Below are positions 46,088 to 55,778 of a stretch of DNA of 64,000 nucleotides, piece after piece (position 1 is the first letter of the stretch; every line of letters begins with the position of its first letter). Source of the DNA: Chitinophagaceae bacterium (lineage in GTDB: Bacteria > Bacteroidota > Bacteroidia > Chitinophagales > Chitinophagaceae); the NCBI GenBank assembly GCA_016702745.1, contig JADJDJ010000004.1, positions 124,001 to 188,000 on the forward strand. The letters run 5' to 3'. The notes beneath the pieces were generated by a model. That model was not told the DNA's origin. It made no database searches and saw nothing but the letters and a program-made list of their open reading frames with translations. A program made the position numbers and the translations under genes.

Positions 46088-47428
46088 TTGAGTAATTATT
46101 TGCACAGAACTAAAATGCTATACCACTTCATTGAAAAAATATATGCGCATTCAATTAATGCAGTACACCCAGTAACATTACTACCAAGATGGATCAGGGT
46201 TTCAGGAAATAATCTTTACATTTCAGGCAGGTGTTTTGATACTACTTCGCTCGAAAAGCTGGTTCTGATTGCATGTGGAAAAGCCGCAGGAGCGATGGCT
46301 GCAGCTGCGGAATTCATACTGAAAGACCTGGTAACAGACGGACTCTGTGTCACCAAATACCGACATGCCCTACCCTTGCAGAGAATTACTGTTTTGGAGT
46401 CCGGGCATCCTTATCCGGATCGCAACAGCTTCATTGCCGGAAAGATGTTAATTCAAAAGATCAGCTCTCTCAGTAAAAATGACCTCGTTTTATTATTGCT
46501 CAGTGGTGGCGCATCCTCTCTGATCGCAGATGTTCCGGCAGGTTGCACTGAGGATGAGATAACCACGATTAACAAATTGCTGGTAAACTCAGGTGCCGGT
46601 ATACATGAAATAAATATTGTCAGAAAGCATTTAAGCCATCTTAAGGGAGGCCAGCTTGTAAAATTAATTTACCCCACCCCGCTGATCAGCCTTATCATCA
46701 GCGATGTTCCCGGAAACAACCCGGAAAATATTGCCAGCGGTATGACTACCGGAGACTCTTCCTGTTTCCAAGACGCTTTATCAGTAATCGACAGATATGG
46801 AATTCGTGAAAATACCCCAGCTGCCATTCTTGAGCGATTGGAGGATGGCGTTGCCGGCAGGTTGGATGAAACACCTAAACCCGGAAGTCATTTTTTTACC
46901 GCAACAACCAATGAAGTGATAGCCGGCAATCAAACAGCACTGGAAGAAGCCGCTTTTTTTATTACACAGGCAGGAATGGCTGTCATAAAATCAGACCAGC
47001 CACTGACCGGAAGCCTTACAACAGCTGTACAACTGATTTCAGCAACCTTAATAGGATACAAGGGAAGACTTCCTTGTTGTTTTCTTTGGGGCGGTGAAAC
47101 AACAGTAAAAGTAAAAGGTGCGGGGTATGGCGGAAGAAACCAGCATCTGGCATTAAGTATCCTCCATGAATTAAAACCCCAATGGGGCAACAGGGCAAAA
47201 CTTACTGTTCTATGTGCAGGTACAGATGGCACAGACGGACCTACAGACGCAGCCGGAGCCTTTATCGACTCTGATATGTTTTTGAATAAAGAGATCAGCA
47301 ACGAATCAATTAATTCGGCCCTTTCCACATTTAACTCGTATGATTTTTTTTCCAGACACGGTCGATTGCTGAAGTCGGGAGCCACACAAACAAATGTAAT
47401 GGATATAGTTGTGGCCATTATAGCATAA
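46088..47428 (+). CDS. glycerate 2-kinase (MOFRL family)
   Basis: A 446-residue glycerate kinase of the GckA/MOFRL type. Signatures are ACGKAAGAMA, the LLLSGGASSL loop, IVRKHLSHLKGGQLV and the C-terminal GTDGTDGPTDAAGAF. It phosphorylates D-glycerate to 2-phosphoglycerate. In its neighbourhood a GpgS-HAD fusion could make glycerate-containing solutes, so recovery of glycerate from them is a plausible role. The start could be the later Met (MLYHFIEK) at residue 10. Confidence 0.92.
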   Translation: MSNYLHRTKMLYHFIEKIYAHSINAVHPVTLLPRWIRVSGNNLYISGRCFDTTSLEKLVLIACGKAAGAMAAAAEFILKDLVTDGLCVTKYRHALPLQRITVLESGHPYPDRNSFIAGKMLIQKISSLSKNDLVLLLLSGGASSLIADVPAGCTEDEITTINKLLVNSGAGIHEINIVRKHLSHLKGGQLVKLIYPTPLISLIISDVPGNNPENIASGMTTGDSSCFQDALSVIDRYGIRENTPAAILERLEDGVAGRLDETPKPGSHFFTATTNEVIAGNQTALEEAAFFITQAGMAVIKSDQPLTGSLTTAVQLISATLIGYKGRLPCCFLWGGETTVKVKGAGYGGRNQHLALSILHELKPQWGNRAKLTVLCAGTDGTDGPTDAAGAFIDSDMFLNKEISNESINSALSTFNSYDFFSRHGRLLKSGATQTNVMDIVVAIIA

Positions 47429-47494
47429 ACATTCATTGGATAAAGCTGTTATTCCCATTATCAGTTACAGGCGGATAAACTGATTTAAATAGAT

Positions 47495-48817
47495 TCAGGG
47501 TACTTTTCCTTTATCTGCATGCTGCAATAGAACAGAATCTGTTCTCAGTCTTGCTTTCAGAAAGCGCTCTAAAGTAGTATTTGCTTCTTTTCTTTTTTCC
47601 CCTGTCATTACAGTATCCCATTGCAGATAGGCTGCCCAAATAGTATCAGTACGTAAGCCCCCCTTTATCTCCATCTGCGACACTCCCAGCGCATGAATAC
47701 CGGGGTATAAAGCCTTTACTTCCTGGTAAAGCAGGCCTTGGTCAATTTCATCACGTAATGCCTGAACGGAATCCCTCATTCGTGCATTCTGTACTTCGAT
47801 ATTTTTCACAACAGCTTCTGTCATTTCGCGGGTCATCTTATCCATTTCACTTTTAGTGAGGTTGATACGGAAAAAACGGGCCTTGTAACGCTTCAATCCC
47901 AACTCCTGCAGCCTGCTGTTATAAAAACGCTTTACCGAATCCGAAACAGGCTGGCCGGAAAAAAATGTTTTTACTAAGATCACAGTATCCAGGTCCTCGA
48001 TCTCCCACTTCAGAATTTCATTTCCTTTATAATGGAAATCGCTGATGAGATTATTCTGAATAATGTGTTTTGTTCTGTTTTTCTGATACACCGTATAAAG
48101 GAACCAGAAACTGGGTATACTGGCCAGAATCACTACCAGAAATGCCAGTCTGGCCACCCGTTTCTGTTTAGCCTTGTCGACATAATTTTTTAAAGGAAAC
48201 TGAAGCAGTTTAACAATCAGGTACGTGGAAAATGCTATAAAGACGGCATTGATGAAGAATAAATAAAAAGCACCGCCAAAAACCTCCCATCTTCCGGTTG
48301 CCAGCCCAAAACCTGCCGCGCAAAGCGGGGGCATCAGCGCAGTGGCAATGGCTACCCCTGGAATAGCATTGATCTTCTCTTTCCGGCTCGTTGAAATTAT
48401 GCCCGCAATGCCCCCAAAAAAAGCAACTCCGATATCCAGAACTGTTGGTTGCGTCCTGGCCATGATCTCTGCGGTAGGATCACCCAGTGGGGTAATCAGG
48501 AAATAAACCACGGAAGTGAGAAGACTGAAGAAAGTGATGTAAAAAAGATTTGCCACTGAACGTATAAACAGTTCTTTATCCTGGACACCCACTGAAAATC
48601 CGGCTCCCAGGATGGAGGACATCAAAGGGGATATAAGCATGGCACCGATGATCACGGCAGTGGAATTGGTGTCCAGTCCGATAGATGCCAGCAGCGCGCT
48701 GGATATCATGAGCCATACGTTCAATCCCTTAACCCGGATACCATCAGATATCGCAATGGCCGTATGATTATAATCTGTATCGTCCTTGATATAAAAAACG
48801 CTATGCAGCCAATTCAT
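47495..48817 (-). CDS. DUF389 membrane protein
   Basis: A 440-residue DUF389-family protein. About seven hydrophobic segments lie in the first 240 residues, including LMISSALLASIGLDTNSTAV and IIGAMLISPLMSSILGAGFSVG, the family signature. The C-terminal 200 residues are soluble and include a heptad region. The function is unknown. It lies 22 bases after the GNAT-nitrilase gene, on one transcript. Confidence 0.88.
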   Translation of the reverse strand: MNWLHSVFYIKDDTDYNHTAIAISDGIRVKGLNVWLMISSALLASIGLDTNSTAVIIGAMLISPLMSSILGAGFSVGVQDKELFIRSVANLFYITFFSLLTSVVYFLITPLGDPTAEIMARTQPTVLDIGVAFFGGIAGIISTSRKEKINAIPGVAIATALMPPLCAAGFGLATGRWEVFGGAFYLFFINAVFIAFSTYLIVKLLQFPLKNYVDKAKQKRVARLAFLVVILASIPSFWFLYTVYQKNRTKHIIQNNLISDFHYKGNEILKWEIEDLDTVILVKTFFSGQPVSDSVKRFYNSRLQELGLKRYKARFFRINLTKSEMDKMTREMTEAVVKNIEVQNARMRDSVQALRDEIDQGLLYQEVKALYPGIHALGVSQMEIKGGLRTDTIWAAYLQWDTVMTGEKRKEANTTLERFLKARLRTDSVLLQHADKGKVP

Positions 48818-48839
48818 AACTTTATTGAAAATTACTGGG

Positions 48840-50396
48840 TTAATGCAACAGCGTATTCTCCGGGAATCCTTTTTTTTCTATCAGCTGGTTGAGGGTATAT
48901 AAATCAACCCTCCTGTCATTCAGTGTTTGAACACTGCCATGATTATGTAATTCGGTAAGCAGGGACAAATCCACGTCACTCACTACAATCATTTCCGTGT
49001 TAGGTGTAGCTTCCGCTTTAATACCGTTCACAGGAAATGCAAAATCGGAAGGGGTCAGTACAGCTGATTGTGCAAATTGCAGATCCATATTAGTAACTTT
49101 TGGAAGGTTGCCGACATTCCCGGCAATAGCTACGAAACATTCATTTTCAATCGCACGGGCTTGTGCACAAAAGCGGACACGGTTATAGGCGTTCTGGGTA
49201 TCTGTCAGAAAGGGCACAAATAACAGCTGCATCCCTTTTTCCGCAAGAATGCGGCTCATTTCAGGAAACTCCACGTCATAGCATATTTGTATCCCAATCC
49301 TGGCCACGTCAGTTTCAATCACTTCTATCTCATTTCCTCCCTGAATATGCCAATCATATTCTTCAGAGGGGGTGATATGAATCTTATCCACCTTGTCAGT
49401 TTTACCGTTCCGCTGAAGCACGTAACAGACATTATACATTTTATCATCCCTCAACTCGGGCATGCTGCCGGCTATGATATTGACATTATACGATACTGCC
49501 ATTTTACCCATCGCCTCCACCAGCTGAGGGGTGAAATGCGCGAGTTCTTTGATAGCATGATGACTGTCAAGATTATTAAAAAGGCCCATCAAGGGTGCGT
49601 TGAAAAATTCAGGAAACAGGATAAAATCTGATTCATAATCACTAACGGCATCAACAAAATATTCCACCTGTTGCAACAGGTCCTCGGGCTTAAAGTATGG
49701 CCGCATCTGCCATTGCACTAATCCAATCCTGATGATATCCTTTTTCCTCAGTATGATACTCTTTTCCGAATCATAATATACATTGTGCCAAACGAGCAAA
49801 GTGGCATGGCCTCTGCTCTCATTATCTTCCGGAAGGTAATTCCGCATGATTTTCTTGACCTGAAAATCATTGGACAGCTGAAAGGTGAGCGTTGGATCCA
49901 GGATCTCCCTGTTCCGCACTTTGTCAATGTATTGCCTTGGTGTAAGCTCATTGGCGTACATATCATATTTGGGAATACGCCCGCCGGCAATGATCATTCT
50001 TAAATTCATTCGCTCACAGAGCAATTTCCTGGAATCATATAAACGCCTGGCCAGCCGTAAACCCCTGTAATCAGGATGAACAAACACTTCGATACCATAC
50101 AGGGTGTCGCCATCCGGGTCATGTGTATCAAAACTGAAATTTCCTGTAATATCCAGGTAAGTATGATTGTCTCCAAACTTGTCATAATCAACAATTATTG
50201 ACAATGCACAACCTACCACATCTCCGTTATGAGTGATCACTATCTGTCCATCCGGAAATTTCTGAATCAATCTTTTCAGCGTCTCTTCTTTCCAATACTG
50301 TCCACCCAGGCTTGCATAGGCCTTTTGCATTGATTCCTTTAGTGCATTATAATCATCCAACGTCAGGTTCCTTACTTCGATAATAGCTGTATCCAT
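48840..50396 (-). CDS. GNAT acetyltransferase / carbon-nitrogen hydrolase fusion
   Basis: A 518-residue fusion. The N-terminal part (about 1-200) is a GNAT fold with EVFVHPDYRGLRLARRLYD; the C-terminal part is a nitrilase-superfamily hydrolase with the Glu (LFPEFFNAP), Lys (DKIHITPSEEYDW) and Cys (IQICYDVEFPE) residues of the catalytic triad. The fusion is a known domain combination in Bacteroidota, but its substrate is unknown. The start at 50396 (MDTAIIEVRN) is chosen over the frame's 50438 as the earlier part lacks family sequence. DUF389 follows. Confidence 0.9.
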   Translation of the reverse strand: MDTAIIEVRNLTLDDYNALKESMQKAYASLGGQYWKEETLKRLIQKFPDGQIVITHNGDVVGCALSIIVDYDKFGDNHTYLDITGNFSFDTHDPDGDTLYGIEVFVHPDYRGLRLARRLYDSRKLLCERMNLRMIIAGGRIPKYDMYANELTPRQYIDKVRNREILDPTLTFQLSNDFQVKKIMRNYLPEDNESRGHATLLVWHNVYYDSEKSIILRKKDIIRIGLVQWQMRPYFKPEDLLQQVEYFVDAVSDYESDFILFPEFFNAPLMGLFNNLDSHHAIKELAHFTPQLVEAMGKMAVSYNVNIIAGSMPELRDDKMYNVCYVLQRNGKTDKVDKIHITPSEEYDWHIQGGNEIEVIETDVARIGIQICYDVEFPEMSRILAEKGMQLLFVPFLTDTQNAYNRVRFCAQARAIENECFVAIAGNVGNLPKVTNMDLQFAQSAVLTPSDFAFPVNGIKAEATPNTEMIVVSDVDLSLLTELHNHGSVQTLNDRRVDLYTLNQLIEKKGFPENTLLH

Positions 50397-50463
50397 ATTA
50401 TTGCTTTTACAGGTTTTGTGATCAACCTGCTGAGGCAATATAGCCTGCCAGCTAAAAGAGGGG

Positions 50464-50491
50464 GTTAAAAGGGAATTAAAAAGGGATTAAA
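50464..50491 (-). promoter_or_regulatory. TTTAAT-N5 tandem operator upstream of the GNAT-nitrilase operon
   Basis: On the minus strand: TTTAAT (50491-50486), TTTAAT (50480-50475), TTTAAC (50469-50464), exactly 11 bases apart, with a partial fourth (CTTTTAG) in phase. A -7-like TATATTGC begins 16 bases after the fourth unit position, the same spacing as at 45.3 kb. Confidence 0.75.
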
Positions 50492-50526
50492 TCAGGAAAT
50501 CTTTCCAGTTTTACATGTCAGATTCC

Positions 50527-51549
50527 CTATTTCCATTCTTTCTTCACTTCCCTGCTCACCGGCTGCCAGTTAATATACTGCACCAGTCTGGGTTTTGAAG
50601 TGCGATTAGGACGACTGCCATGGGGTAAGGCCTGATGCCAGATGATAAAATCACCGGCCTTGCCGGCGAGGGCCTTTGAGCCGAGGGCATGCAGGTCTTC
50701 GTTACGGGGATTTTTGCCCGGTGGTAATTGATGAATCCAGTTGTCGATGCGGTGATGAAAACCGGGCACGAGGGTGAAGGCACCCTGCTCTGCTTCGGTA
50801 TCGGTAATATATAAGATACCCTGCAATCCGAACGGAATAGGCAATGCCAAACTAACATCCCAATGCATACCCGGTCCGGGGAAATGCCAGCGCTCGGTTT
50901 CAGGGGGATTGAATCCCACCCTGTCTGTATTCACCCATAGATCCGTATGTCCCCAGAGTTCTTCAAAGGCCTTGCGGATACGGGGAGATTGGCGGTTGGC
51001 TTCTAAAACGGGATGCTGAAATAATTGTAACATGATTCCCTGCCTGTCTTTATGCTCTTTGTACCAGGTGGAGGGATCATTTTTTTCCATACCCATATGT
51101 TCCCATATCAAAGCTTCCGTGGCCATACATTGTTCCTGAGTAATGGAATTGGGAATAATAATATACCCATGCTCCTCCCAAAACAACCAGTCATCGCTGC
51201 TTAAAACAGGATCCATTGGCGGCAATGGGGCAATCGTATCCCGGCCTTCTTCAAATAAGGAATGAAATCGTTTAATTCTTTCCAGCGGAATCGATCCCTG
51301 GTTGATTTGCAATACCCAATCTTCAAAAGAAGCAAAATCCGGGGTTTGCTGATAGAGATATACCAGGGTTTGTTCAATACCTAATCCCAATGCGTCCATC
51401 AACGCCGTATCCAGTTTCCATTCATCGAGCTGTGCATCAGGTGCGAGCTGGCCATTTCTGCGGAGCAGTTGCTTGGACCAGAAACGTTTGAGGAAATAAA
51501 CACCGGTCTTACCGGTTTCAAATGTATCGGCCAGGGTGATGATACTCAT
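50527..51549 (-). CDS. phytanoyl-CoA dioxygenase (PhyH) family protein
   Basis: A 340-residue Fe(II)/2-oxoglutarate oxygenase of the PhyH group. HWDVSLALPIPFGLQGILYI contains the HxD metal pair, and the GAFTLVPGFHHRID and LPHGSRPNRTSKPRLVQYI segments supply the distal His and the Arg that binds 2-oxoglutarate. The substrate is unknown; bacterial members act on small molecules or lipids. It stands alone. Confidence 0.88.
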   Translation of the reverse strand: MSIITLADTFETGKTGVYFLKRFWSKQLLRRNGQLAPDAQLDEWKLDTALMDALGLGIEQTLVYLYQQTPDFASFEDWVLQINQGSIPLERIKRFHSLFEEGRDTIAPLPPMDPVLSSDDWLFWEEHGYIIIPNSITQEQCMATEALIWEHMGMEKNDPSTWYKEHKDRQGIMLQLFQHPVLEANRQSPRIRKAFEELWGHTDLWVNTDRVGFNPPETERWHFPGPGMHWDVSLALPIPFGLQGILYITDTEAEQGAFTLVPGFHHRIDNWIHQLPPGKNPRNEDLHALGSKALAGKAGDFIIWHQALPHGSRPNRTSKPRLVQYINWQPVSREVKKEWK

Positions 51550-51795
51550 GAGGAGAATGATTGTAAGACAAATTAATGAATTTACGGGAGGGATGATATT
51601 TCACCGCAGAGAATAAGTGGACAGGGAGGCTGCGCAGAGGTTTGCTTAACCGCAAAGAAAGCGTGGAAATATACAATTCGGACATTAACCTATTGGGCAG
51701 CGTCAACAAACCCAAATATGAGGCAATACATTGAAAGTCCCGGAATGAGAGGTATAATTGATTACTATTCAGAAGAGGCCCCTTCCGATGGATCA
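51550..51795. repeat. CGCAGAG-type repeat words
   Basis: ACCGCAGAGAATAAG and GCGCAGAGG at 51602-51640 and AACCGCAAAGAAAGCG at 51649-51663 are variants of the words at 27.2 and 56.5 kb. No gene is visible. Confidence 0.6.
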
Positions 51796-53592
51796 CTAAA
51801 ACGGAAACTCAATTTCCAATATAAATCCTTTGCCCGGAGCCGTAAGGATACTGGCATTTCCTTTTAAAACACTCAGCCGGCTATTGATATTCCTGAGCCC
51901 GATACCTTGTGTGGTCTTATTGGCTTCCATTCCCAAACCGTCATCAGCAATCGTCATTTTAAATTGCTGGTGGGTGTTACTGAGCGAGATATTCACTGCT
52001 GATGCTGCTGCATATTTAACAATATTAGTGCATTGCTCCTGTGCAATCCGGTAAATGGCAATCTTTATCTCCTGGCTCAATACCATCTCATCATACTGGC
52101 TGGTATCAATAATCACTTTTACTCCGGCAATTTCCAGCATACTTTTACAAAGCCATTTTATTTGTTCAACCAAAGACTCCGTTTCCAGATCAGGTGTAAC
52201 CAGGATATGTGCCAATTTCCTGTTTTCATCAATGGCATCCTGTAAATTATCGATACAGGATCTGACTAATAAAATTTCCCTCTCCGGAACGTTTTTTACT
52301 GAAGCTAACAGAAGTTTTGTCCCTACCAGTATCTGGTTCACATTGTCATGTAGTTCGGTACCTATTGCATGCCTTTCCCTTTCCTGTGCCTCTAAAGCTG
52401 TTGCCGTGATTTTTACCTGCTCTTCCTTCTGGTGCTCACGTAATTTTAATTCCAGTTTTCTTTTTTCTGTAATATCATTAGCGATAACCATCCTGGCACT
52501 CTTGCCGTTAAATTCAATCGGATGGGAATTGGTTTCCACGATGATCAGTGTGCCGTTTTTCTTCCGGTGCTGCCAGATGCCAGATTGAGCGTCTATTCCG
52601 GTATTAAGCACAACGATATCTTTTAACAGGTTTTCGGTTTCTTCTTCAGGCCTGATATCCTTAATCGTCATATTAAGGAATTCCTCCCTTGAATACCCAT
52701 AATGCCTGACCGCAGCCTCATTGACTTCAAGAAACTGAAGAGAGTCAGTATCATATATCCATTTTGACAGTGGGCTGTTCTGGAAAATGGTACGGTAGAT
52801 TTTTTCGCTCTCAATTATTTTTTTTTCACTTTTCTTCCTTTCGGTAATATCCCGGATAAAGGCACAGAAAAACTCATTTCCATCTTCCTGTATCGGGATG
52901 ATCAGGATTTCAATTGGAAATTCTTCCCCGGACTTTTTAAGCGCACTTAACTCAACCACTTTACCCATCATCCGGGACTCCCCTGATTGGAGGTAGTTCT
53001 TAAAGCCGGCAAGATGCTTTTCCCTCAGCTGCACGGGTATGATCGTTTCGTCCAGATTCCTGTCCAGCATTTCCTCCTCTGACCATCCAAACATTTTTTC
53101 CGCCTGTGGCGTCCAGACAATGATACTCCCGTTCGTATTAATACAAACAATGGCATCCAAAGCTGAATTCATGATCAGCCTCCTGATCGCTTCACTATGC
53201 CTGATGCTGTTTTCAGATTTCTTTTTTTGCAGCGTAGTACCAATGGCAGCCGGTAATCGCCTGATCCTGTCTTTTAAAATATAATCATCCGCTCCCTGTT
53301 TAATGATATTTACAGCATACTCTTCCGATACGGTACCAGTTACCAGTATAAAAGGAACATTGGGCATTTTGCTTCGGGCAGCTTTCAAAGCATCTTCTGA
53401 ATCGAACTGCGGTAATGAATGATCAGATAATATAATATCCGGTTTAAAATCATCGATAGCATCCAAAAAACTCCTTTTATCTTTCGCCAGCAGAACCCTG
53501 CAACCAGGAATTTCTTTATGCAAAAATCTCTCGAGCAGTTCGGCATCAGACCCGGAGTCTTCCAATAATAATATCTTTAATGTATTTGCCAT
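51796..53592 (-). CDS. hybrid sensor: receiver, PAS-PAS, HisKA_3 histidine kinase
   Basis: A 598-residue soluble signalling protein. A receiver domain (D57 in IILSDHSLPQ) is followed by two PAS domains (about 140-260 and 270-380), and a HisKA_3 region with ERERHAIGTELHDNVNQIL and a HATPase_c domain (DDGLGMEANKTTQGIGLRNI). This is the NarX-like kinase type, which normally pairs with a LuxR-type regulator. No such regulator is adjacent. It starts 7 bases after the receiver gene upstream. Confidence 0.92.
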   Translation of the reverse strand: MANTLKILLLEDSGSDAELLERFLHKEIPGCRVLLAKDKRSFLDAIDDFKPDIILSDHSLPQFDSEDALKAARSKMPNVPFILVTGTVSEEYAVNIIKQGADDYILKDRIRRLPAAIGTTLQKKKSENSIRHSEAIRRLIMNSALDAIVCINTNGSIIVWTPQAEKMFGWSEEEMLDRNLDETIIPVQLREKHLAGFKNYLQSGESRMMGKVVELSALKKSGEEFPIEILIIPIQEDGNEFFCAFIRDITERKKSEKKIIESEKIYRTIFQNSPLSKWIYDTDSLQFLEVNEAAVRHYGYSREEFLNMTIKDIRPEEETENLLKDIVVLNTGIDAQSGIWQHRKKNGTLIIVETNSHPIEFNGKSARMVIANDITEKRKLELKLREHQKEEQVKITATALEAQERERHAIGTELHDNVNQILVGTKLLLASVKNVPEREILLVRSCIDNLQDAIDENRKLAHILVTPDLETESLVEQIKWLCKSMLEIAGVKVIIDTSQYDEMVLSQEIKIAIYRIAQEQCTNIVKYAAASAVNISLSNTHQQFKMTIADDGLGMEANKTTQGIGLRNINSRLSVLKGNASILTAPGKGFILEIEFPF

Positions 53593-53599
53593 CCGACTA

Positions 53600-54043
53600 T
53601 CAGACCGGAGTTTGGTTCAGGAGCAGCCAGTAAAATCCCAGGTTCCTGATTGCCTCCGCAAACCCTTCAAAATTTACTGGTTTAACTATATAACTATTCG
53701 CTCCCAGTTCATAACATTTCTGAATATCCGGATTTTCTTTTGATGAGGTCAGGATCACAACTGGCGTTTGCCGGGTCCGGCTGTCCGATTTTAAAGTAGA
53801 TAACACTTCAATTCCATTTACTTTTGGCATCTGGATATCAAGCAAAATCACTTTGGGGGTATAAAGCATATTTCTGGTATCCGCATACTTACCCGTAGCA
53901 AAAATAAAATCAAGTGCCTCTTCGCCATTCCTGACATGGAAAAGGTTATTGGCCATATTATGCTTCTTCAGCTCCCGTATAGCCAGTTCAGCATCCGCTG
54001 GATTATCTTCTACCAGTAAAATTTCAACTGAATTAGGATCCAT
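53600..54043 (-). CDS. stand-alone receiver domain protein (Rcp1-like)
   Basis: A 147-residue single-domain response regulator, with ILLVEDNPADAELAIRELKK, the phosphorylation site D69 in ILLDIQMPKVNG, and VKPVNFEGF. It has no output domain and resembles the receivers paired with phytochrome-type kinases. The start at 54043 (MDPNSVEILL) is chosen; the longer frame overlaps the kinase gene. It lies between two kinase genes of one operon. Confidence 0.88.
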   Translation of the reverse strand: MDPNSVEILLVEDNPADAELAIRELKKHNMANNLFHVRNGEEALDFIFATGKYADTRNMLYTPKVILLDIQMPKVNGIEVLSTLKSDSRTRQTPVVILTSSKENPDIQKCYELGANSYIVKPVNFEGFAEAIRNLGFYWLLLNQTPV

Positions 54044-54071
54044 AAAAAGTATTTTATTTACAACAACCTGT

Positions 54072-55778
54072 TTAAACCGGAATGGTGAAATAAAAGCCCG
54101 CCCCTTCATTCATTTTTCCTTCTGCCCAAACTTTCCCTTTATGCCTGGAAATAATTTTCTCAACAACAGCAAGACCAACCCCTGTTCCTTCAAATTCATC
54201 CGCATCATGTAACCTTTGAAATACCCTGAAGAGTTTATCCTTATACTGCTCATCAAATCCAACGCCATTGTCTTTAACATAAAAAACAGCAAACCCATTA
54301 TCCAGCCAGGATCCAATTTCAATAACGGGACGAGGTTTGTTCCTGCTGTATTTAACAGCATTTGAAATCAGGTTCACCCATACCTGCCGGATGGTACTGA
54401 TATCACCCCTGGCTGGTAAAAGCTCCCGGATATCCCATTCAATCCCTTCGATCTCGTATTGACCGGTTATCTCGTTTATTACTTCATGTACCATTGCTTT
54501 TGTACTGAAATCAGCCTTGACTATTTCCTGCTTACCGGTTCTTGAAAAATTAAGCAGGTCATCTATCAGCCGGCCCATCCTGATGGTATTTGCCTTAATG
54601 ATTGAAGTGATTCTTTTAGCCTCATTATCCAGTTTACTGCTATATTCCTCTTCCAGCACATTGGTAAACCCAATAATGCCTCTCAAAGGCGCCCGCAGGT
54701 CATGCGAAACTGAATAAGTAAACGCTTCCAGCTCGGTATTGATTTTTTTTAGTTCAGTTTCCAGTTCCTTCCGATGGGTAATATCTCTGATGGCGGCAGA
54801 GATCAGCATCCCTTCTTCTGTTTGAATCGGCGACAGGCTGATTTCCACCGGAAACATGGAGCCATCTTTTTTAACCGCATTCAGTTCAATACCCACACCC
54901 ATTGCTCTCACTTTTGAAGATCTGGCAAAATCTGCACGGTGATGTATATGCCTGCTCCTTAATTCAATTGGAATAAAAACTTCCACCGGTTTCCCAATGA
55001 TTTCATGGCGTGAATACCCAAATAGTTTTTCCGTCTGCGTATTGGCCATCTGGATAACTCCTTCTTCATTTACAATCACAGTGGCATCCGGGGCAGAATC
55101 AAGCAAGGCATAAAATTTCTCCTCCACCTTCCGCTTTTCCGTAATATCACGGGTTACTTTAGTAAACCCGTTTATAACACCATTTGCATCATATAAGGCA
55201 GTAATAACAATACTTCCCCAAAAAGCACTGCCATCTTTTCTTATGCGCAGGCCTTCACAAACAGCCTTACCTTTCTGTCTTGCCTCTGACAATATCTTTT
55301 CCGGTATTCCATTTTGCCGGTCCTGACTCGTATAGAATACACTGAAATTTTTGCCAATAATTTCTTTCGCTTCGTATCCCTTAATCTTCAAAGCACCTTT
55401 GTTCCAGTTCTTAATGATACCTGACTCGTCCAATAAAATAATTGCGTAGTCTTCGATCTCAGCAATCATCCTGTGGTATTCGTTTGTATTTACCGGGTCC
55501 TGATCAGAGAGCGCCTGATTATCCATCTGGCTGCCTATGATTGGGGGCCTGAATCTATCAATTTTGGAAAGTGCAAAAACGGAAGTAGCGATCATGAAAA
55601 AGAGAATAGTCAGAACACTTATTCCGGAAATTTCAATTCTTTTATTGGAAGATATGATAGTTCCGGAAGTCAGGATTTTTGCATTGGAAAGTTCCCGGAG
55701 AATGAACATTACCAGGACAGCTGCTACAGCAGCAAAAGCAATAAGCGCATACAGCAATTTATTGATAGCGAACTTCAT
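54072..55778 (-). CDS. PAS-domain sensor histidine kinase
   Basis: A 568-residue membrane sensor. Two helices (about 8-29 and 48-70) are followed by two PAS domains (about 100-215 and 215-335), HisKA with YSVSHDLRAPLRGIIGFTNVL (phosphorylated His), and HATPase_c (GVGLAVVEKIISRHKGKVW). It is the first gene of a three-gene signalling operon with the receiver and the hybrid sensor. Its input is unknown. Confidence 0.93.
   Translation of the reverse strand: MKFAINKLLYALIAFAAVAAVLVMFILRELSNAKILTSGTIISSNKRIEISGISVLTILFFMIATSVFALSKIDRFRPPIIGSQMDNQALSDQDPVNTNEYHRMIAEIEDYAIILLDESGIIKNWNKGALKIKGYEAKEIIGKNFSVFYTSQDRQNGIPEKILSEARQKGKAVCEGLRIRKDGSAFWGSIVITALYDANGVINGFTKVTRDITEKRKVEEKFYALLDSAPDATVIVNEEGVIQMANTQTEKLFGYSRHEIIGKPVEVFIPIELRSRHIHHRADFARSSKVRAMGVGIELNAVKKDGSMFPVEISLSPIQTEEGMLISAAIRDITHRKELETELKKINTELEAFTYSVSHDLRAPLRGIIGFTNVLEEEYSSKLDNEAKRITSIIKANTIRMGRLIDDLLNFSRTGKQEIVKADFSTKAMVHEVINEITGQYEIEGIEWDIRELLPARGDISTIRQVWVNLISNAVKYSRNKPRPVIEIGSWLDNGFAVFYVKDNGVGFDEQYKDKLFRVFQRLHDADEFEGTGVGLAVVEKIISRHKGKVWAEGKMNEGAGFYFTIPV

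Noticed and set aside
51518..51796. A 92-codon minus-strand frame in the gap between the PhyH gene and the hybrid sensor.
   Set aside because: It consists of CGCAGAG-type repeat words and a PhyH overlap in another frame.
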